From NCBI RefSeq assembly GCF_004115085.1, contig NZ_QXJP01000006.1, forward strand, positions 145,891-209,890: a stretch of 64,000 bases of DNA, in the 5' to 3' direction. The DNA comes from Longirhabdus pacifica. Its GTDB lineage: Bacteria; Bacillota; Bacilli; Paenibacillales; DSM-105158. Made by a program: the position numbers and the translations under genes. This document shows positions 58,890-64,000 of the stretch, piece after piece (position 1 is the first letter of the stretch; every line of letters begins with the position of its first letter). Under the pieces are notes generated by a model that saw nothing but the letters and a program-made list of their open reading frames with translations, did not search any database and was not told the origin of the DNA.

Positions 58890-60284
58890 CTATCCCTCTT
58901 CATTTGATGCTTCTTCTGAAAGTGCTTCCTGCATCGCTTCTTCTCCGCGGGACTGTATAGATTGTAAAGTTTCTTCTACCGTTTTTTCATTTTTGCTCAT
59001 CAAATCTATTTCCTCATTAAGTACAACTTCCAACTTACGTAGGAACGTTTCAGGATAATTTTCGTAATCTTTACTCGAAGTATTCGATAGAGATGCTAAT
59101 TTATAAAAGGCGTCCATATTCACTTCATTAGATGAATTCATGTGCTCCCTGCGTGTCATGAGATCCCATGTGGATTTTCCATTTGCTTTGGCAAATGTAT
59201 TACCATTAACAAATTCAACAAATTCCCATGCGGTATCTATGTTTTCAGATTGTGCATTAATAGAAAATATATTGTATAAACTTATTCTACCACCTCTATC
59301 AGGAAAGTTAGCATCAACTGGAACCGTTACAATATCAAAATTAATAGGTTCTGTCTCTAACCAACTGCTTTCTAGTTGATCTAAAAGCCAAAATCTGTCT
59401 ATAGTCATCGCGGTTTGTCCCTTTATAAATCTATCATCTCCTGGGTAATAATATTGTATCGTGTCTTCATCCTCATTTTCATCCTTATGTTCTGAGGGTA
59501 TAAATATCGTATTAGATTCGTAAGCATTCATTGCCGTTTCAAATACTTTCTTCCAAGCTTCCGTATTCACTGTTACTTGCATCGTGTCTGGATCAGCATA
59601 GGATAGTTGGTATGTTGATGCAATCTGAGAAATAAGTATAGAGAGGTCTCCATATTGCATTTCAAATCCATAGGTGCTATCTTCGTCTTTAGCAGAAGGG
59701 AACATAGCTGACTTTTCTAAAATTTGATCCCAAGTCATTTGATCGGTTGGATACTCCACATTATATACGTCAAAAAGATCTTTATTATAATATAATACTT
59801 CAGTAGAAAAATCTGCAACTAAACCATATAGATTTCCATTTCCTTTTTCTTTTAAAAGTTGTATAACATGCTCACTCAAATTTTCAATATCGAATTCACT
59901 TTCTTCAATAAAAGAAGTAAGATCGTATAAGCGGTTATCTTCTATTAAAGTTTCGTAGTCATTTTCGTCTAGTACTAATACGTCTGGATTTTCATTTTCA
60001 ATGAAGGTTTTTAATTCTTCTTCATAATCAAATTCCTCCTCTGAATCAGAGGGAGCAAATTGTTTTTCTTTTAATTCTTGTAACGTAATAACCTCAAATT
60101 CAATGTTAGGATTTTTTATCGTAAAGTAACTTGCATACTCTCTAAAAAAATCATCTCCACTCCAACCTACCAACACTTTAAGTAGTTTTGGCTCTGCATC
60201 CATTTCTTCTGCTTCTCCGTTACTACAGCCAATGAGCGAAATCATCAATGTTATAACGATAAAGATACTTGTCCATTTTTTCAT
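58890..60284 (-). CDS. Extracellular solute-binding lipoprotein (ABC sugar type), orphan
   Basis: A 464-residue lipoprotein with signal and lipobox LIGC (Cys at about 20). It has the fold signature of family 1 solute-binding proteins: GWSGDDFFREY near the start, LVLDENDYE, YNKDLFDVYNVEYP, the GQTAMTIDRFWLLDQL segment and a DTAWEFVEFVNGNTFAK helix. Such proteins deliver sugars or oligosaccharides to ABC permeases. No permease genes adjoin it, so it either uses a distant permease or works as a sensor. The sequence is very acidic (long Glu/Asp runs). ATG 60284 after GGGGGTC. Confidence 0.85.
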   Translation of the reverse strand: MKKWTSIFIVITLMISLIGCSNGEAEEMDAEPKLLKVLVGWSGDDFFREYASYFTIKNPNIEFEVITLQELKEKQFAPSDSEEEFDYEEELKTFIENENPDVLVLDENDYETLIEDNRLYDLTSFIEESEFDIENLSEHVIQLLKEKGNGNLYGLVADFSTEVLYYNKDLFDVYNVEYPTDQMTWDQILEKSAMFPSAKDEDSTYGFEMQYGDLSILISQIASTYQLSYADPDTMQVTVNTEAWKKVFETAMNAYESNTIFIPSEHKDENEDEDTIQYYYPGDDRFIKGQTAMTIDRFWLLDQLESSWLETEPINFDIVTVPVDANFPDRGGRISLYNIFSINAQSENIDTAWEFVEFVNGNTFAKANGKSTWDLMTRREHMNSSNEVNMDAFYKLASLSNTSSKDYENYPETFLRKLEVVLNEEIDLMSKNEKTVEETLQSIQSRGEEAMQEALSEEASNEEG

Positions 60285-60390
60285 TTCTAGACCCCCAAAT
60301 ATTAATTTTCATTTTTTACCTATAAATTTCTATTTTTTATAACATAATGTTATACTACTGATTATTTCATTTGTTTCGCTGAACAATAAA

Positions 60391-60435
60391 AAATAGCATA
60401 GCAAGCTGGTATACCTCAGGCCAGATTGCTATGCA
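60391..60435 (-). terminator. Terminator of spoVR
   Basis: GCATAGCAA (60397-60405) pairs with TTGCTATGC (60427-60435), with an inner CTGG/CCAG pair; on the minus strand ATTTTTTATT follows. Confidence 0.9.
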
Positions 60436-60457
60436 TTGTAGCTCCACTTGCTTGTAA

Positions 60458-61831
60458 TTATTTGAATTCCCTAGTGCATTTTAGTCCATCATACTTAAAT
60501 ACAATCGTCTTTTTTTCTACTTTAGTTTCTAGATATACTGCTTTTCCCCATAATTTTTGTACCGATGGCAGTGTTCTTTCTATATATTTCACATCAAGCT
60601 CAACATCTTCAAAATGATGTTTTAAATATAGTTCACCCACATCTTTATAATTTCCATTTTCCACAATAATGTAAGGAAAACCACCATTGATTTTGGAATC
60701 TACAAGTTGATCGCGCACCGTTTCCCACTGTGTGTCTGTAATTTTCCACTCAGCTCCTTTTTTCTGAAAAACAAATAAATCTAGATCTTGGACTAACTCT
60801 TTTGTCAAATAGTTACGGAGGAAGGAACTGTCGGAATCAAATTCCCTTACTTCAAAAATTTTATCTACATCCCATCGTTTTTCGATGTCTTCAAAAATTT
60901 TAAGACCCAGGTAATATGGATTTAAGGAGTGTTGTGAAGGTTGCACGACGGAGCTGTTTAATTTAGCAAATTCAATCGTTTCGTCCGAAGTTAGATCCAA
61001 TTCTCTCAGTATTCTTATATGCCAATAAGAAGCCCAGCCTTCGTTCATGATTTTAGTTTCAATTTGAGGCCAAAAATACAACATTTCATCACGAAGCATG
61101 GTCAGTATATCTCGTTGCCAGTCTTCTAAAATGCTAGAGTGCTCTTCAATAAATAAGAGCAAATCTTTCTCAGGTTGTTCAGGAAAACGCTTCGGTTTAG
61201 GTTCGGATTGTAGTCGTTTTTTTTCTTTTTCGCTCTCATCTAGTTCCCACAATGTTTCATATTGGGTCATCCATTCAGGCTTATTGGAGGTGGGTTTTGT
61301 TTCTTTTGTTTTCTTTTTCCTTTTCCCACGAATAATACTTGGATCAATGTGTTCTTGTATGCTTAATACAGCATCGATGAAAGTTTCTACCTTTTTACTA
61401 CCATATTCAAATTCGTATTCTCGCACTCGTTCCGCAGTGGCTGACATGGTTTCTACCATATCTCTGTTTGTATTTTTAAAGCGAATGTTATTTTTGAAAA
61501 AATCACAGTGTGCCAAGACATGCGCTACGATGAGTTTATTTTGAATTAATGAATTTCCATCTAATAAAAAGGCGTAACATGGATTTGAATTAATGACGAG
61601 CTCATAAATTTTACTTAAACCGAGGTCATATTGCTTCTTCATTTTATGAAAAGCTTTTCCAAAGCTCCAATGATGGAATCTTGTAGGCATACCATAAGCA
61701 CCAAATGTATAAATAATGTCAGACGGACAAATTTCATATCGCATAGGATAGAAGTCTAATTCAAAACGCTCAGCGATTGCTGTAATGTCTTCTATGGCAC
61801 GCTCCAGTTCTTTTATTTCTTGATTGCTCAT
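60458..61831 (-). CDS. spoVR: Stage V sporulation protein R
   Basis: A 457-residue cytoplasmic protein of the SpoVR family, needed for normal spore cortex in B. subtilis by an unknown mechanism. Typical features: ELERAIEDI at the start, [24 protein letters not shown] (written here in two parts, about 36-60), [11 protein letters not shown], a central Lys/Glu-rich linker, and [21 protein letters not shown] 61831 follows GGAGGATT. It has a strong terminator. In many bacteria it is linked with prkA and yhbH; here only prkA is in the window. Confidence 0.95.
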   Translation of the reverse strand: MSNQEIKELERAIEDITAIAERFELDFYPMRYEICPSDIIYTFGAYGMPTRFHHWSFGKAFHKMKKQYDLGLSKIYELVINSNPCYAFLLDGNSLIQNKLIVAHVLAHCDFFKNNIRFKNTNRDMVETMSATAERVREYEFEYGSKKVETFIDAVLSIQEHIDPSIIRGKRKKKTKETKPTSNKPEWMTQYETLWELDESEKEKKRLQSEPKPKRFPEQPEKDLLLFIEEHSSILEDWQRDILTMLRDEMLYFWPQIETKIMNEGWASYWHIRILRELDLTSDETIEFAKLNSSVVQPSQHSLNPYYLGLKIFEDIEKRWDVDKIFEVREFDSDSSFLRNYLTKELVQDLDLFVFQKKGAEWKITDTQWETVRDQLVDSKINGGFPYIIVENGNYKDVGELYLKHHFEDVELDVKYIERTLPSVQKLWGKAVYLETKVEKKTIVFKYDGLKCTREFK

Positions 61832-61987
61832 TGAAATAATCCTCCTTTGTTACACAAAAATAACGCGTATATGAGGTCAAAATGATTTGGTAATCATGCT
61901 GGTTTCTGGCTTCAATCTTGTTACTAACTTATATATGTAATGTATTCATTTGCTAAATAGAGATTACAGATTTTTTGCATAAGAAAG

Positions 61988-62007
61988 CCCACTTCAACAG
62001 AAGTGGG
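61988..62007 (-). terminator. Small hairpin between spoVR and the FAH gene
   Basis: CCCACTT / AAGTGGG with a 6-base loop; CTTTCTT follows on the minus strand. Weak candidate. The rest of 61832-62133 contains only the two divergent upstream regions and no recognised site. Confidence 0.35.
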
Positions 62008-62133
62008 ATCATAGTAAAGAGCATGAAAGTTGGATCAATGTGCAAAGGTATAATCCTTACGTACTATTTCTACCTATTTTTTTTAGTATAATAAGAGCAA
62101 ACAAGGTGTAAAAAATACATAAAGGTGGGATGC

Positions 62134-62772
62134 ATGTTGAATCCAAAACAAGTTGGAAATATATTTTGTGTAGGAAGGAACTATCCATTGCACATCGAAG
62201 AATTAGGCAATCAAAGATCAAAAGACTGTCTTGTCTTCACCAAACCTACACATGCTTTAATAGAAGCGAAGGATCAGATCATTGCACTTCCAGGAGATAG
62301 AGGCGAGGTGCATTATGAAATTGAGGTCGTTGTACATATTTCTTCTCCATACAAAAAAGGGGTTGCGTTGGAAGATATAGTGGATTACATGACGCTTGGC
62401 ATCGATATGACGTTGAGAGATGTGCAAACGGCGCTAAAGCAAGATGGTCACCCTTGGTTGCCAGCGAAAGGCTTTCGTAACGCTGCAATATTAGGATCTT
62501 ATATTCCTTTTCCACATGATAATGAATACTTGCAAACTCCTTTTCATCTTGTTAAAAACAAACAGGTTGTGCAAGAGGGGAGAATGGTAGATATGATCTT
62601 CTCACTTGGAGACATTATACATCATTGTGGTCTACATTATGGTCTGAGTGAAAACGATATTATTTACACAGGGACACCAAACGGTGTAGGAAAATTAAAT
62701 AACGGGGACACGTTAGAAATGTACTGGGGCGAGAACAAGCTAGGTGCATGCACAATATCACTGGAAAAATAG
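62134..62772 (+). CDS. Fumarylacetoacetate hydrolase-family protein
   Basis: A 212-residue protein of the FAH family (hydrolases, decarboxylases and isomerases acting on acyl-pyruvates). Metal ligands and signature are visible: VHYEIEVVV (Glu pair), DMTLRDVQ, AKGFRNAAILG and YTGTPNGVGKLNNGD. Small FAHD1-type members act as oxaloacetate decarboxylase or acylpyruvase; substrate not assignable. ATG 62134 follows AAAGGTGGG; a GTG at 62125 overlaps that site. A small membrane protein gene follows 21 bp later and may be cotranscribed. Confidence 0.88.
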   Translation: MLNPKQVGNIFCVGRNYPLHIEELGNQRSKDCLVFTKPTHALIEAKDQIIALPGDRGEVHYEIEVVVHISSPYKKGVALEDIVDYMTLGIDMTLRDVQTALKQDGHPWLPAKGFRNAAILGSYIPFPHDNEYLQTPFHLVKNKQVVQEGRMVDMIFSLGDIIHHCGLHYGLSENDIIYTGTPNGVGKLNNGDTLEMYWGENKLGACTISLEK

Positions 62773-62793
62773 TGATGAGGGGAGTGTAATAAA

Positions 62794-63027
62794 GTGGCGC
62801 TATTGTTACTCTTTCTTGTTATTCCTGCCTTGATCATTTGTGTTCATTACATGAATGCGAGTAATTACAGGAAATTATTTTCTAAATTATTTCTTGCTTT
62901 ATCGTTGTATAGTATTGTTTTTTTGAATTACTTGCTTTATGTAAACGATGAGTATAGCATGTGGTTTTTACTATTCTCTCTTATATTTATAACGTTGCAT
63001 GTGTTTATCAAAAGTGAAGAAGATTGA
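62794..63027 (+). CDS. Small membrane protein of unknown function (77 residues)
   Basis: A short protein with three predicted membrane helices (about 2-18, 28-49 and 55-72) and an acidic tail (KSEED). The GTG start has AGGGGAGTG upstream. It follows the FAH-family gene at 21 bp and shares the terminator at 63053-63093. No family recognised. Confidence 0.6.
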   Translation: MALLLLFLVIPALIICVHYMNASNYRKLFSKLFLALSLYSIVFLNYLLYVNDEYSMWFLLFSLIFITLHVFIKSEED

Positions 63028-63052
63028 TGGAGCCGTAGCATAACGTGCATAA

Positions 63053-63093
63053 TAAAAAAATACACCTACTCCATACCATGAAGTGGGTGTATT
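63053..63093. terminator. Bidirectional terminator
   Basis: AATACACCTACT pairs with AGTGGGTGTATT (one wobble). On the minus strand eight T follow, so it mainly ends the hemolysin-III gene; it also lies just past the small membrane protein gene. Confidence 0.85.
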
Positions 63094-63106
63094 ATTGTCC
63101 TATTCC

Positions 63107-63742
63107 TTATACACGTGGTAAAACATAACCAAATATAGCGAAGAAATGCGCTACACTTCCTAAAATAACGAAGACGTGCCAGATGGCATGATGATAAGGG
63201 ACTTTCTTCCATACGTAAAAAATAGTGCCTAGCGTGTACAAAACACCACCGATAACAAGCCAAGTCATTCCTTCAGCTGAAAAATTACTAATAAGCGGTT
63301 TGTACGCAATAATTATCATCCAGCCCATTGCGATATAACAAAGTGTTGATAATATAACAAATCGTTTGACGAAGAATACTTTGAGCACAATGCCTGTAGC
63401 TGCCATACCCCATATGATACCGAACATCGTCCATCCCAGTGGTCCGCGCAAAATCGTTAACAAAAATGGCGTGTACGTCCCCGCAATAAGTAAGTAAATA
63501 GCGGAATGATCTAGTATTTCAAATACATTTTTAGCTTTTCCTTTAGGTAAACTGTGCAGCAAAGTTGAAAATAAGTAGAGTATCACTAGGGATGCACCAA
63601 ATATGGAAAAGCTGACAATATGCCATGCATCACCATAAAGGCTTGAATACACAACAAGTAAGACTAACCCGGCAATACTGAGTAACGTTCCTATTCCATG
63701 ACTAATAGCATTAGCAATTTCTTCTTTAACAGAGAACTCCAT
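63107..63742 (-). CDS. Hemolysin III / YqfA-family membrane protein
   Basis: A 211-residue seven-helix membrane protein of the HlyIII/PAQR superfamily. The conserved metal-binding pattern is seen: NAISHGIGT near the N-terminus, LLHSLPKG and LDHSAIYLLIAGTYTP in the middle, and the HHAIWHVFVILGSVAHFFAI motif at the end. Despite the name, relatives are best regarded as membrane hydrolases or receptors of unknown role. I chose ATG 63742 after GGGGTGGAG; a frame extension to 63766 would include that site. Confidence 0.9.
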   Translation of the reverse strand: MEFSVKEEIANAISHGIGTLLSIAGLVLLVVYSSLYGDAWHIVSFSIFGASLVILYLFSTLLHSLPKGKAKNVFEILDHSAIYLLIAGTYTPFLLTILRGPLGWTMFGIIWGMAATGIVLKVFFVKRFVILSTLCYIAMGWMIIIAYKPLISNFSAEGMTWLVIGGVLYTLGTIFYVWKKVPYHHAIWHVFVILGSVAHFFAIFGYVLPRV

Positions 63743-63880
63743 AACTCCACCCCATCTAAATAACATTTGTTTTTTTCATTGTCCCATCACTTTTACCGAT
63801 ATCATTATTCTTATATCTCTATTTAAGCATGTGAAGGTCTGCAATTCAAGTTAATCAACCATATCATTTCCATATCAAAC

Positions 63881-63965
63881 ATTGAACGACCCACCACTTA
63901 TCACCCTTTCGGGTTGCTTGAAGTGGGGGATTCCTAAGAACATCAGCGTAACCGCCAATTGTTTA
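63881..63965 (-). mobile_element. Right end of an IS200/IS605-type tnpB element with omega-RNA 3' scaffold
   Basis: On the minus strand the sequence after the tnpB stop carries the conserved end of such elements: AGGAATCCCCCACTTCAAGC, an inner hairpin ACCCGAAAGGGT (63914-63903), then AAGTGGTGGG pairing with the first CCCCCACTT arm (63929-63921 with 63899-63890), and GTCGTTCAAT. In TnpB systems this is the omega-RNA scaffold; the bases just beyond the end (from about 63880 downward) serve as guide. The exact end is judged by eye. Confidence 0.75.
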
Positions 63966-64000
63966 TTAGGCTATCCCCGTAGTCCCTACGGTTAAGAGAC
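63966..64000 (-). CDS. tnpB: TnpB (IS200/IS605-family RNA-guided nuclease), C-terminal end only
   Basis: Only the last ten codons are inside the window: LLTVGTTGIA then stop (TAA complement at 63966-63968). That peptide is the well-known C-terminus of many Firmicute TnpB proteins. TnpB is an RuvC-type nuclease guided by omega-RNA transcribed from its own 3' end. The rest of the gene, including the catalytic residues, lies beyond base 64000, so completeness cannot be judged. Confidence 0.75.
   Translation of the reverse strand, partial: LLTVGTTGIA

Overview
The window reads as one chromosomal segment of a low-GC, endospore-forming Firmicute of the order Bacillales. Spore genes are spread across it: a gamma-type SASP with a textbook sigma-G promoter, prkA, spoVR, ytxC, a YheC/D-type ATP-grasp protein and a 3D-domain protein. 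Gene order such as mqnC-ytxC-uxuA-thrS and aroF-glnA-serC...trmL-MTAP-abrB recalls Paenibacillaceae more than Bacillus subtilis; that placement is inference from memory. No rRNA, tRNA, prophage or CRISPR array was seen. The only mobile element is the end of an IS200/IS605-type tnpB element at the right edge.

Layout. 1-10 kb is a starch-degradation locus: a secreted alpha-amylase with several starch-binding domains (minus strand, cut by the left edge) diverges from a 1965-residue secreted amylopullulanase carrying two complete GH13 catalytic domains. The region between them holds a promoter, a perfect cre box and several LacI/CcpA-type operators. 9-17.5 kb has an esterase, a DMT transporter with a divergent MocR regulator and a three-repeat operator, mgtE, dps, and metA-metI behind a SAM-I riboswitch. 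17.6-26 kb has an ATP-grasp spore-coat-type protein, a lipoprotein/two-component cluster, a group II PLP decarboxylase and an exported 5'-nucleotidase. 26-32.7 kb has mqnC (futalosine menaquinone route), ytxC, uxuA, and thrS behind a T-box. A striking array of alternating palindromic repeats then separates thrS from the glycerol regulon (glpP, glpF, glpK, glpD), whose two leaders carry GlpP-type antitermination signals.

38-53 kb has a 3D protein, an ECF sigma factor, the SASP gene, yugN, an HtrA protease followed by a two-component system, ispH, aroF, a beta-type glutamine synthetase with a perfect GlnR/TnrA box, serC, an orphan response regulator, trmL, an MTA-phosphorylase-like gene, an AbrB-like regulator and a 35-residue membrane protein. 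53-64 kb has a TauE-type permease, prkA, MazG-like and Nudix proteins, three lipoproteins (unknown, VanY-like, solute-binding), spoVR, a fumarylacetoacetase-family gene, a hemolysin-III protein and the tnpB/omega-RNA end.

How the genes work together. Carbon use is visibly under catabolite control, with cre boxes at the amylase, glpF and 5'-nucleotidase genes. RNA-based control is frequent: S-box, T-box and two GlpP leaders. The most unusual structures are the hairpin array at 32.2-32.7 kb with a 22-base exact relative 10 kb away, the domain order of the amylopullulanase, the beta-type glutamine synthetase, and the omega-RNA end of the tnpB element.
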